A stretch of DNA of 14,854 bases from Candidatus Sumerlaeota bacterium (GTDB lineage Bacteria; Sumerlaeota; Sumerlaeia; SLMS01). Position 1 is the stretch's first letter, and each line of letters starts with the position of its first letter. Under the pieces are notes generated by a model. That model was not told the DNA's origin. It worked only from the letters and a program-made list of their open reading frames with translations, and made no database searches. The stretch lies in contig JADZDZ010000173.1 in NCBI GenBank assembly GCA_020850785.1, positions 1 to 14,854 on the forward strand. The letters are read 5' to 3'. Below, one piece after another: positions 1-7,360 of the stretch. A program made the position numbers and the translations under genes.

Positions 1-105
1 ATGCTTACGAAAATGGCGCCGTTTGAAGGGGATGAAACTTCCGCCGCCGCACCGCTCGCACCGCCACGCCCGGCAAAGGCTGCCGCGAAGTCCGTAGTCG
101 CCTAG
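1..105 (+). CDS. C-terminal tail of an unidentified upstream protein (partial)
   Basis: Frame 1 is open from the window start to a TAG at 103-105, giving 34 codons rich in Ala, Pro and Lys. This looks like a low-complexity, probably disordered C-terminal tail. The first codon happens to be ATG, but nothing shows that it is a start, because the window begins here. The stop lies 10 bases from the stop of the convergent gene on the other strand, which is the spacing expected of two real genes meeting tail to tail. No domain is visible, so no function can be given. It could also be a chance open frame. Confidence 0.5.
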   Translation: MLTKMAPFEGDETSAAAPLAPPRPAKAAAKSVVA

Positions 106-115
106 GGGCGACGCC

Positions 116-1066
116 TTATTCCCCCATTGTTTCCGCCACGTCGCGGCACAGCAGGAAGCTTTTCTCCGGTGAATGCCCCTCACCCATGGCGAGGCCGCAC
201 GTTGCCGTGATGATGCTCTGCAGCGCGAGGCGATTCCCGCCGCCCAGCTCCTGCCACCAACGATTCGCCCGCGTTCGCACTTCGTATAGCGACGGCTTGC
301 GCACGGTCGGGACAACGCCCCATGCGATCTGGCGCCCCTTGTCCAGATGACGACGCAGCGCATCGATCTTTTGGTCCGTGGGGGGGAATGTATAGACATC
401 GAACGAAAGAATGTCCGCTCCGCAGTCCAGCAGCCGCCCATTCTCCAGCCGCGCGCAGCAATGCACCATTGATTCGCAGACCATCTCGTGCACGGCCACG
501 ATGCACTGCCACAGCGCATCATGCGCTCCGTTCGGCGACTGCTCCAACAGCGGCTCATCCAGTTGGATGATCACCTTCGGGTGAATCTCGCGCAGCAACG
601 TCGCAACGTGCGTGATCACCTTCCTCACCCGGACCACGATAGCTTCGAACAGGGCCGCATTTTCAATGAACGGAATGCCGTTCAGCTTGAGCAGCGATGC
701 CAGAGTCACCGGCCCGCACAACTGCATCTTCAGCGCCGCAGCGTTCGCGAACCTGCCGGCGCGCGCCGCGTCCAGAAACAGCTTCCACGTCTGGCTGTGC
801 ATCACCAGCTTCGCCGGCCTCTCCGTCAGCGACACCACCAGATGCTTCGCATCGCCCCTCGGTGATGGCACATCTCCGTCCAACGCAAATGCGTCATCCA
901 ACCCGTAAAGGATTTGATTCAGCATCAACTCACGCTTCGAGTAGTTTGGAAGCTGGGGAACGAAGGGAATTTGTGGTGAATGACGCGCCACGAAATCAAT
1001 CGCCGCAGCGGGATCACGAAATGGCAGCGAACCGATGCCCGTGATGCAGATTGGCTGTTTCACCAT
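116..1066 (-). CDS. MetE-like (cobalamin-independent methionine synthase C-domain) protein
   Basis: A 316-residue protein of the UROD/MetE-like TIM-barrel superfamily, about the size of the catalytic C-terminal half of MetE. It starts with ITGIGSLPF near residue 8, has a CGPVTLA segment near 117 (MetE has TGPVT there) and IIQLDEP at 166-172. Putative zinc ligands are His202 and Cys204 (in VHCCA) and Cys290 (in ATCGLAMG, like the DCGL of MetE). The position matching the MetE zinc-ligand Glu appears to be Asp223 (ILSFD). The start chosen is the ATG at 1066, preceded by GGGGAC with suitable spacing; an upstream in-frame start at 1099 adds only a basic, unconserved stretch. Methyl transfer to a thiol such as homocysteine is likely from the family, but the substrate is unknown. 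The N-terminal MetE domain is absent, so a standard polyglutamyl-folate-dependent MetE is unlikely. It is the last gene of a block with the membrane-protein and greA-fusion genes. Confidence 0.75.
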   Translation of the reverse strand: MVKQPICITGIGSLPFRDPAAAIDFVARHSPQIPFVPQLPNYSKRELMLNQILYGLDDAFALDGDVPSPRGDAKHLVVSLTERPAKLVMHSQTWKLFLDAARAGRFANAAALKMQLCGPVTLASLLKLNGIPFIENAALFEAIVVRVRKVITHVATLLREIHPKVIIQLDEPLLEQSPNGAHDALWQCIVAVHEMVCESMVHCCARLENGRLLDCGADILSFDVYTFPPTDQKIDALRRHLDKGRQIAWGVVPTVRKPSLYEVRTRANRWWQELGGGNRLALQSIITATCGLAMGEGHSPEKSFLLCRDVAETMGE

Positions 1067-1108
1067 GCGTTTGTCCCCGCAGCGTGGGCGCGCGCGCACC
1101 CTTGCGCG

Positions 1109-1513
1109 TCACACGCGATCGTCGATGTCCTTTTGCAGGCTGATTGCCTGCTGATGCCATTCCAGCGGGCGTGCCTGCTCCGACTCCGCGCTTTCGATGG
1201 CCTGATGCAGAAGGTCCCGACCGCGCTTGAGCAGTTCCTCGTCCTTGCGCAGCTTCGTGCGAAGCCGGTCATTCTCCAGACGATAGAGCCGGGTGCGGTC
1301 GCCGCTCTTCAGCCACAGAAACTCGATGATCATGATCAACACGATCAAGCCCGCAATCGGGTTGTATAGCAGGGAAAAAATCTGGTCCTTGCCGAGGTTG
1401 AACACGGCGACACCAAGAATTCCAACAACGATCAGGACCAGCAGGTCTGCCGTGCGGACACGGGGCCGCCGCGTTTTCTTTCGTGAACGCGCCGGCGCGG
1501 CCGTATCGCTCAA
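1109..1513 (-). CDS. Small two-helix membrane protein with cytoplasmic coiled-coil tail
   Basis: A 134-residue protein I cannot assign to a named family. It has a basic N-terminus (about residues 9-20, Arg/Lys-rich), two hydrophobic segments at about 24-42 and 52-68, then a charged helix at about 74-130 with heptad-like Leu spacing that suggests a coiled coil. The positive-inside rule places both ends in the cytoplasm. The start is a TTG at 1513-1511 that overlaps the TGA stop of the upstream greA-type gene (TTGA junction). It is preceded by GGGAG seven bases upstream, and the next in-frame Met lies inside the second hydrophobic segment, so TTG is well supported. The overlap implies translational coupling to the GreA-domain protein. 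The 42-base gap to the MetE-like gene is consistent with one transcript. Function unknown. Confidence 0.75.
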   Translation of the reverse strand: MSDTAAPARSRKKTRRPRVRTADLLVLIVVGILGVAVFNLGKDQIFSLLYNPIAGLIVLIMIIEFLWLKSGDRTRLYRLENDRLRTKLRKDEELLKRGRDLLHQAIESAESEQARPLEWHQQAISLQKDIDDRV

Positions 1514-3774
1514 CTGCCATCTCCCTGATTGGAGGGTGGAATCCCCAGCGAAATTTCCAGCAATTCGAAGGACTGCTTCGTGCCATCCTGAAGCGTCACC
1601 TCAAACACATCGCCGGGGTGGCGTCCCAGAAGCTGCGACCCGAAGGGAGTCAGGTAGGAAATCACGCCGCGTGCGAGGTCCGCTTCCCACATGCCGAGGA
1701 TGGTAATTTCGCGCACCTCGCCCGACTGTGTGTCGCGCAGTTTTACCTTCGTGCCAAAGCGCGAGGAATCGGGGATGACTTCGCGGCTTTCCACCAGACG
1801 TGCGCGAGCGATCAGGTCCTCCAGTTCCGCCGCCTGCTGCATCAGCAGTTTCTGGCGATCCTTTGCCGCATGGTACTCGGCGTTTTCGCGAAGGTCGCCC
1901 AGTTCGCGCGCCGTTTCGATGACCTTTGCCATCGCGGGGATTTCCTCTGAAACAAGCCGCGACAACTGCGTGCGCTTCTCGTCCAGCGATTGGCGCGTCG
2001 TGTAGTGGTAGGAAGGACGGCGACGTTCCTCCTCTTCCTCCAGGCGGCTTGCCTTGCGCAGGTCCTGATGTTCGTTGATGAGGATCATTTCCAGTGCGCT
2101 CTTCAACTGATGCGACAGCGAATTGTGCAGCCGGATCGTGCGCAGGATCTTCCGCGCCTCCTCGACGGTTGATTTCTGGACAGCCTGCTTGAAGTACTTG
2201 CTGTTTCCTTCATTCAGGAGGGAGCGAATCTTCGTGCCGGCGGCGCGGGCAATTGCCGCCACCGCTTCGTGCTCGGACGCCGCAAGGTCCTCAAGCTCGC
2301 TCAACAACGAGAGCAATTCCTCGCACACCATGATCGGGCGGATTGTATCGCCCAGATGGTCCCAGGTGCCCTCCAGAATGTTGCGCGATGCCCACACGAA
2401 CAGGTCCGGATTTGCATCGGGTTTCGCAAGCACCGACTCCAACGCGACCTGACGGAAGTGTTCGTTGTTGCTCGACTTCAATTCCTTTTCCACCCACGTC
2501 GCCGTGCGCGGATCCAAGCTGATGAAGGATTCGGCAAACACCTCCGGCCAATCGTCGGGGCGAAGTTCCTTCACGATTTCAAGTGCCGCGCGCCGCGAAT
2601 CGTGACCTTCCACGCGGGCCAGCAGTTCCACCATGTCCCCGCTCAGCAGCGTCTGCTTCACGTTGATGGGATTGCTCTTTGAAGGAAACAAGTCCTGATA
2701 TTGATCGAACAGCAACCCATGGTTCAGGCGCTGATCCGCCGTCACGAGGCTGCCATCGTTGGCGGGCTTCACGAAGAGTTCGAACAGCGCGTCAACGTCC
2801 TTCTCCGTCATCTCTGCTTCCGCACCATGCTTGCGCACGTCGCGAAGCACATCGCGCCGGCTTTCCACGGTCTTTGCGGAGTTGAGCTCCTGGGAAATCT
2901 CGTCGAAGAAAGTCTTCGGGGCCTTGCGCAGGTGAAGCTCCGTGTTGGCGCCGGAGCCGCGGGAATCGATCCATGGATCCAGCTTGATCGCCTTCTTCGC
3001 CTTTTCCCAGAAGCTCTTGTATTCGGAATCACTCAGGAAGCGCGTTGTCATCACGCGCTTGAGGTCCGCCACCTTCATCTTTCCGCCGAAGCTCTTCAGC
3101 GCCAGACGAATCACGTCGCCGGCCTGGGTCTTCGCCTGTTCGCGAAGCTCCGCGGAGCGCGTGGCAATGTGCGTCTGAAGGTGATCCTTGGGCAGGCGCT
3201 GAAGGAAATTGCGCACGCCATCCAGCGTCATCTGCTGGCTCTTCTTCAACTCGAAATCGATCACAACCTTGCCGACTTCCAAGTTGAGTTCGCGAACGAC
3301 ACCCAACCCCCAGGAGCTGTGAATGAACACCTGCCCCTTGGTTGCGCCCAGCAGGTCGTGAAATTTGAGGAGCCCTTTTTTCAGGGGGATTGTTTCGTTG
3401 AACAGACCGGCTTCATTGATGTATTCTTCAAGGCGGGACCCGGCGGCATCCGCGTAAACTTTTTCAACCGCCTTCAGTGCGCGCTCGCGCAACCATTCAT
3501 GCTTTTCGTCGATGCTCAGCAGATACTCGGAAATTTCCAGTGCTGCGTCGTATGCTTCCTTGTCCATCAGCGCGTCCACCGCGCGTTCATACATTTTGAG
3601 AAGGTGTTCGGGGTCTTGTTTTCGCGCCAGGCGCTCGATGATCGGTTGATGGAACGCAAAGGGGAGCGGATCCCCCTGACAGATGGCCTCCCAGTCCTGA
3701 TTCACCTGGCTCCACCGTTTTGCTGCGATTTCCGAAAGAATTCTGTCCTGAAGATCTTTGTAGTCCGCCACCAA
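1510..3774 (-). CDS. greA: Large GreA/GreB-domain transcript cleavage factor fusion
   Basis: A 754-residue protein whose last ~165 residues are a full Gre factor. The coiled coil is at about 593-662, with the tip GDLRENAEYHAA at 626-637 that carries the acidic residues holding the catalytic Mg in RNA polymerase. The FKBP-like C-domain is at about 672-742. Ordinary GreA is about 158 residues. Here about 590 residues precede it: a helical N-terminal part (1-140) resembling TPR/solenoid sequence, a short beta-rich segment at 147-190 (FIHSSWGLGVVREL then KVVIDFE) resembling CarD/Tudor-type RNA-polymerase-binding modules, and a long helical region (about 200-580). Similar oversized GreA proteins are known in Chlamydiae and Spirochaetes. 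The probable role is rescue of backtracked RNA polymerase. The start is uncertain: TTG at 3774 and GTG at 3771 are adjacent, and a GGGGG run fits the GTG better. It precedes the membrane-protein gene, whose start it overlaps. Confidence 0.9.
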   Translation of the reverse strand: MVADYKDLQDRILSEIAAKRWSQVNQDWEAICQGDPLPFAFHQPIIERLARKQDPEHLLKMYERAVDALMDKEAYDAALEISEYLLSIDEKHEWLRERALKAVEKVYADAAGSRLEEYINEAGLFNETIPLKKGLLKFHDLLGATKGQVFIHSSWGLGVVRELNLEVGKVVIDFELKKSQQMTLDGVRNFLQRLPKDHLQTHIATRSAELREQAKTQAGDVIRLALKSFGGKMKVADLKRVMTTRFLSDSEYKSFWEKAKKAIKLDPWIDSRGSGANTELHLRKAPKTFFDEISQELNSAKTVESRRDVLRDVRKHGAEAEMTEKDVDALFELFVKPANDGSLVTADQRLNHGLLFDQYQDLFPSKSNPINVKQTLLSGDMVELLARVEGHDSRRAALEIVKELRPDDWPEVFAESFISLDPRTATWVEKELKSSNNEHFRQVALESVLAKPDANPDLFVWASRNILEGTWDHLGDTIRPIMVCEELLSLLSELEDLAASEHEAVAAIARAAGTKIRSLLNEGNSKYFKQAVQKSTVEEARKILRTIRLHNSLSHQLKSALEMILINEHQDLRKASRLEEEEERRRPSYHYTTRQSLDEKRTQLSRLVSEEIPAMAKVIETARELGDLRENAEYHAAKDRQKLLMQQAAELEDLIARARLVESREVIPDSSRFGTKVKLRDTQSGEVREITILGMWEADLARGVISYLTPFGSQLLGRHPGDVFEVTLQDGTKQSFELLEISLGIPPSNQGDGS

Positions 3775-3897
3775 AGCCCCCGAATGAGGAAAGTCAAATC
3801 GCTACGCCGCGACCGTGTGCCTTACGCACCGTTCGCGGGTGTTTTCGACCTTTAAGTGTTGTGGAGACAAGGTGAAAGGCACCCCGTCGGGACGGCT

Positions 3898-3935
3898 AAA
3901 AAGATAAATTTCGCCCCCGCTTTAATTAGGCGGGG
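3898..3935 (-). terminator. Probable intrinsic terminator at the lolD stop codon
   Basis: A 6-bp GC stem (CCCCGC at 3915-3920, GCGGGG at 3930-3935) encloses a 9-base AT-rich loop that contains the lolD TAA stop. Read on the minus strand, the stem is followed by GCGAAATTTATCTTTTT, an interrupted T-rich tract. The 3' tract is imperfect, so termination may be partial and the greA block may still receive some transcript from nnrE-D/lolD. On the plus strand there is no T tract. Confidence 0.4.
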
Positions 3936-4636
3936 TCCGCCTTGGCGCTGCTCAGTTTGCCACTTTGCAGGTGAAAACAGCGGTTCGCCCGCCGTGCGAT
4001 GGACTGGTCGTGCGTCACCATCACCAGGGATTTTCCCTCGTTCACCGTGATATTGATCAGGAATTCCAGCACTTCCGCGCTTGTCTTGGCGTCCAGATTC
4101 CCCGTCGGCTCGTCGGCCAGTACCACCGCCGGGTTGTTCATGAGCGCCCGCGCCAGCGCCACTCGCTGCTGCTCGCCGCCGGAAAGCTTTGCGGGCCGGT
4201 GATCCAGCCGTTCCGCCAGCCCCACTTTCCCCAGCAGAGCCTGCGCGCGCTGCGCCACCGCCCCCTGCGACACCCGCGCGATCATCCCCGGCAGCATCAC
4301 GTTCTCCAGCGCCGTGAATTCCGGCAGCAGGTGGTGGAACTGGTACACGAAACCCACCTGCGTTGTTCGAACCTTCGCCAGCGCCGCGTCCGACAGCCCC
4401 ACATAATCCTGATCCTTCAATCGCACAGACCCGCTGCTGCAGCGATCCAGCGCCCCCAGCAAATGCAGCAGCGTGGATTTTCCGCTGCCGCTCTGGCCGA
4501 TGATGGAAACGAATTCCCCCTCGTGGACGTCCAGGTCCACCCCCTTCAGCACCTCCAACTTTCGTTCCCCGTCAACGTACTCCCGCGTGACGGATTTTGC
4601 GCTGAGCACCACGGATTTTTTCTTCGCGTCTGCCAT
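3926..4636 (-). CDS. lolD: Lipoprotein-releasing ABC transporter ATPase (LolD)
   Basis: A 236-residue ABC ATPase. In LolCDE, LolD hydrolyses ATP on the cytoplasmic side to extract lipoproteins from the inner membrane and pass them to LolA. All nucleotide-binding motifs are intact: Walker A GQSGSGKS (47-54), Q-loop Gln99, signature LSGGE (151-155), Walker B VVLADEP (171-177) and switch His209. The Q-loop context YQFHHLLPEFTALENV is strongly LolD-like and separates it from MacB and FtsE relatives. The start ATG at 4636 directly follows the TAA of the NAD(P)HX repair gene with no intervening base and no clear Shine-Dalgarno, so translation is probably coupled. The LolC/E permease genes are not in the window and must lie elsewhere if present. 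The last six residues form an Ala-rich tail. Confidence 0.92.
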   Translation of the reverse strand: MADAKKKSVVLSAKSVTREYVDGERKLEVLKGVDLDVHEGEFVSIIGQSGSGKSTLLHLLGALDRCSSGSVRLKDQDYVGLSDAALAKVRTTQVGFVYQFHHLLPEFTALENVMLPGMIARVSQGAVAQRAQALLGKVGLAERLDHRPAKLSGGEQQRVALARALMNNPAVVLADEPTGNLDAKTSAEVLEFLINITVNEGKSLVMVTHDQSIARRANRCFHLQSGKLSSAKADPA

Positions 4637-6184
4637 TTAGGAGTTGAATTCCGCCGATTGAATTTTTTCCAGCTCACGAAAGGCTGCGGGAATTTTCTCT
4701 GCAACCTCCCGCGTCAGTGCACCCCGCGGCGATGATTCGCGCACGTAAATGTCCGCCGCCATTCCGTGGACAAAGGCACCCAGCTTCGCCGCCTCCGGTG
4801 GAGCCATTCCCTGCGCCAGCAGGCTGCCGATCAGGCCCGTCAGCACGTCGCCCGCGCCGCCGCGCGCCCACGCGGTGTTTCCTGCGCCGCTATGCGTAAC
4901 GGTTCCGTCGGGCTGCGCAATCAGAGTTCCGAATCCCTTCAGCAAAACCGTGCAGTTGAAACGCCGCGCCGCCTCCCGCGCCCAGCCCCAACGATGCCCC
5001 TGAATTTCATCCGTCGTCGTTCCCATCAACGTTGCAAGCTCGCCCGGATGCGGCGTCAGCACATGGCGCCGCCCCAGCAGCTTTTGCATTTCCGGTGCGT
5101 GCGCCACCAGCGTCAGCGCGTCCGCATCGAGCACCGTTGGCAGTTGCACCGTTTCCAGCACTTCCCTCACGAAGCATGCGGTTTCCGGATGCCTTCCGAT
5201 TCCGGGCCCCAGCGCGATCGCCTTCGCCTTCTCCAGCACCATCAACCAGCCGCTACCCCCCAGCGGGAGTAGAAAATTTTCCCCCGCCGCGTGGTTCGCC
5301 AGCAGCGCCTCCGGCAGGTTTGGCGCAACGACGCTTCTCACGGCGTCCGGGGTGTGCATTCGCACCAATCCGCATCCGCCGCGCAGCGCGCCAATTCCCG
5401 CCAGCACCGCCGCGCCCGGCATCGGTGCGCTTCCCGCAGCAATCACCAGCAGGCCGAACGTCCCCTTATGTCCCGCGCGCGGTCGCCGGGGGAGCAGCGC
5501 AGCCGCTTCGTGGGCCGTCAATGTTTCCGATTTGCCGGCAACATTTTCCAGCAGGTCCTTCGGGAAGTGGATCGGCTCCACGCGAATGCCGCCGCAGAGT
5601 TCCGGTCCCCGCTCCTTCACCATTCCAATCTTCGCGAGTCCAATCGTGATCGTGCGATAGGCCACCACGGCGGTCTCCGCCTCGCCCGTGTCGGGATCAA
5701 GACCGCTTGGAATGTCCACCGCGAAGACCGGCACGTGCGCCGCATTCAGTTCACTGATCACGTTGTGCCAGGGCGCTCTGGGACGTCCCTTGGTGCCTGT
5801 GCCGAAAATTGCATCAATCGCCACGTCGAACGAGCCGATGAAGTCGCGCAGGCTGCCCACTTCGCCGATGCGCACGATGCTCACGTCATCAGGCAGTTGA
5901 TCCCAGGCCTTGCGCGCGGGCCCCGCATCGTCCGCCGGCGGTTCCGCGCAAAGCACGCTCACCCGCCAACCATTGTCCGCCAGCAGCTTCGCCGCCACGA
6001 ACCCATCGCCGCCGTTGTTCCCCTTCCCGCAAATCACCACGACGGAACCGGTGGGAAAACTTTCGGCAACATCCTGCGCCACCGCACGTCCCGCCGCCAG
6101 CATCAGGCCGAAGGCATCGATGCCGCGTTCCTCGATCGAAACACGGTCAATTTCCCGCATCTGTTCACTGGTGGCGAGTTTCAT
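4637..6184 (-). CDS. nnr: Bifunctional NAD(P)HX epimerase / ADP- or ATP-dependent NAD(P)HX dehydratase
   Basis: A 515-residue metabolite-repair enzyme that restores NADH/NADPH from their hydrated forms. The N-terminal YjeF/NnrE epimerase domain (about 1-215) carries GKGNNGGDGFV (53-63), DAIFGTGTKG (124-133) and VDIPSGLDPDTGE (156-168). The C-terminal ribokinase-like NnrD dehydratase domain (about 220-510) carries AGHKGTFG (237-244), ALGPGIG (324-330), VLDADALT (351-358), LTPHPGE (376-382) and GGAGDVLTG (442-450). The start ATG at 6184 gives the family N-terminus (MKLATSEQMREID). A TTG-initiated extension to 6328 would add 48 unconserved residues and overlap the divergent gene. The second-domain loop reads GNTAWARGG where relatives usually have GNPGMATGG; it is probably still functional. 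Often tsaE is a neighbour of this gene; it is not seen here. The gene is followed without gap by lolD. Confidence 0.93.
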   Translation of the reverse strand: MKLATSEQMREIDRVSIEERGIDAFGLMLAAGRAVAQDVAESFPTGSVVVICGKGNNGGDGFVAAKLLADNGWRVSVLCAEPPADDAGPARKAWDQLPDDVSIVRIGEVGSLRDFIGSFDVAIDAIFGTGTKGRPRAPWHNVISELNAAHVPVFAVDIPSGLDPDTGEAETAVVAYRTITIGLAKIGMVKERGPELCGGIRVEPIHFPKDLLENVAGKSETLTAHEAAALLPRRPRAGHKGTFGLLVIAAGSAPMPGAAVLAGIGALRGGCGLVRMHTPDAVRSVVAPNLPEALLANHAAGENFLLPLGGSGWLMVLEKAKAIALGPGIGRHPETACFVREVLETVQLPTVLDADALTLVAHAPEMQKLLGRRHVLTPHPGELATLMGTTTDEIQGHRWGWAREAARRFNCTVLLKGFGTLIAQPDGTVTHSGAGNTAWARGGAGDVLTGLIGSLLAQGMAPPEAAKLGAFVHGMAADIYVRESSPRGALTREVAEKIPAAFRELEKIQSAEFNS

Positions 6185-6318
6185 GGTTCCAACGATAACA
6201 CCCGCGCGACCGCGCGCCAGAGGATTCCACGAAGAGACCCCGTTCCACCCACTGCCTGGCCGTTCATTTTTGACTGGCACCGCACTCCGCTTCCCCTTTC
6301 TGGTCTTGGCATCATTGA
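6185..6318. promoter_or_regulatory. Divergent intergenic region, probable promoters for nnr-lolD and prenyl synthase
   Basis: This 134-bp spacer separates two divergently oriented genes and so should hold a promoter for each. A TTGACT at 6270-6275 resembles a sigma70 -35 box on the plus strand, but no good -10 box lies 16-18 bases downstream. No operator-like palindrome stands out. The assignment rests mainly on gene orientation. Confidence 0.3.
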
Positions 6319-7347
6319 GTGCATTCAACAGTGTCCGCCCAGAACTTCGCCAACCAACTCGCCAGCTACGCAGAGATCACCGACGCGGAGTTGATCCGCA
6401 TCATCCGCAGCGGGGAGCAGGTTCCAAACCTGCACGATGGAATGATCTATTCCATGGGCCTCGACGTGGAGGATCGTCGCATCCGCGGCAAGCGCATCCG
6501 CCCCGCGCTCTGTTTGCTGACGGCGGAGTCGCTCGGCGTTCCCGCGCAGAGGGCCCTCCATTTCGCCGCCGCCATCGAACTGCTGCACAACTTCGCACTC
6601 GTTCATGACGACATCGAGGACGGCGACACGCAGCGTCGCGGGCGCCCCACCACGCACATCCGCTTCGGCCTCGCCCATGGCATCAACATCGGCGATTTCC
6701 TGCTGGCGAAAGTGTTCGGCACCATTTGGCGCGATCCGCACCAGACCATGGCCATCCGCGAGGAACTGGTCGAATTGCTGAACCTGACGCTGGAGGATTT
6801 GTTCGCAGGTCAGGCGTTGGACATTTCCGCGCGCAACGGAAACAGCTTCACGATGGAGGAATACGAAACCCTCGTCATGAAGAAAACTGGTTCCTACCTT
6901 TCCGCGCCCATGATCGGCGGTGCCATCATTGCCGACGCCGACGAGGAAGTGATCCTGATCCTGCAGAAACTCGGCCGCCTTCTGGGGCCGTTGTTCCAAA
7001 TCCGCGACGACATCATTGACCTCACCAGTGGCAAGGGGCGCGAAGCGATCGGCAACGACATTCGCGAAGGAAAGCGCAGCTACCTCGTCGCGGCCTTGTG
7101 CCGGCACTGCTCGGACGCGGAACGCGCGCAGATTTTCACCATTCTCAACAAGCCCCGCGAAAGCACCACGCAGGACGACGTGAGCGCGGCGATTGCGCTC
7201 TTCACGCGTTATGACCTAATCAACAAGGCCAGCACCCATTGCGAAAAGCTTCGCCGCGAGGCCGTGCTTCTCATCGCCGATCTGCCGGTCAGGCTTCGCG
7301 AAAATCTGGAGCAGGCGATCGAGATTCTGGTGAATCGCGAAACCTGA
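6319..7347 (+). CDS. Polyprenyl (probably geranylgeranyl-type) diphosphate synthase
   Basis: A 342-residue trans-isoprenyl diphosphate synthase that condenses isopentenyl diphosphate units onto an allylic primer in the cytoplasm. It shows GKRIRPAL (57-64), the first Asp-rich motif DDIED (97-101) followed by GDTQRRGRPT, the Gln near GQALD (164-168), the second Asp-rich motif DDIID (230-234), and the GNDIREGKRS region (245-253). The first motif is DDxxD without the two-residue insertion of bacterial FPP synthases. The fifth residue upstream is Phe92 (context FALVHDD), the position that limits product length in archaeal-type GGPP synthases. A C20 product is therefore the best guess, though longer chains cannot be excluded. 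The start is probably GTG 6319, just after an in-frame stop; GTG 6331 is an alternative. No good Shine-Dalgarno is visible. It ends 13 bases from a convergent gene. Confidence 0.88.
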   Translation: MHSTVSAQNFANQLASYAEITDAELIRIIRSGEQVPNLHDGMIYSMGLDVEDRRIRGKRIRPALCLLTAESLGVPAQRALHFAAAIELLHNFALVHDDIEDGDTQRRGRPTTHIRFGLAHGINIGDFLLAKVFGTIWRDPHQTMAIREELVELLNLTLEDLFAGQALDISARNGNSFTMEEYETLVMKKTGSYLSAPMIGGAIIADADEEVILILQKLGRLLGPLFQIRDDIIDLTSGKGREAIGNDIREGKRSYLVAALCRHCSDAERAQIFTILNKPRESTTQDDVSAAIALFTRYDLINKASTHCEKLRREAVLLIADLPVRLRENLEQAIEILVNRET

Positions 7348-7360
7348 CGCGACCGCGTGC

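Noticed and set aside
1087..1109. Alternating CG run near 1089-1097 as a structural (Z-DNA-like) element
   Set aside because: The run is only about nine bases and is expected by chance at this base composition.
2701..3855. 384-codon open frame antisense to the greA-type gene
   Set aside because: The minus strand carries a clear Gre factor with conserved motifs. The opposite frame has no recognisable domain and is the kind of long shadow frame expected in GC-rich coding DNA.
3883..3894. Short palindrome CCGTCGGGACGG in the spacer before greA
   Set aside because: Two five-base arms with a two-base centre are too short to be convincing as an operator or hairpin in GC-rich DNA.
6275..6290. Possible sigma54 promoter (TGGCAC...TCCGC) upstream of the prenyl synthase
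   Set aside because: The GG and GC elements are one base too far apart for the GG-N10-GC rule, and the -12 element lacks the TTGC pattern.
6185..6328. TTG-initiated 48-residue N-terminal extension of the NAD(P)HX repair enzyme
   Set aside because: The extension is unconserved, overlaps the divergent gene start, and the ATG at 6184 gives the standard family N-terminus.
5291..6394. 367-codon plus-strand open frame over nnr
   Set aside because: It is antisense to conserved epimerase/dehydratase motifs, is His/Arg-rich without any domain, and runs into the prenyl synthase start. It is a compositional shadow.
6325..7107. 260-codon minus-strand open frame over the prenyl synthase
   Set aside because: The plus strand has both Asp-rich motifs and full family length. 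The minus-strand frame is a shadow.
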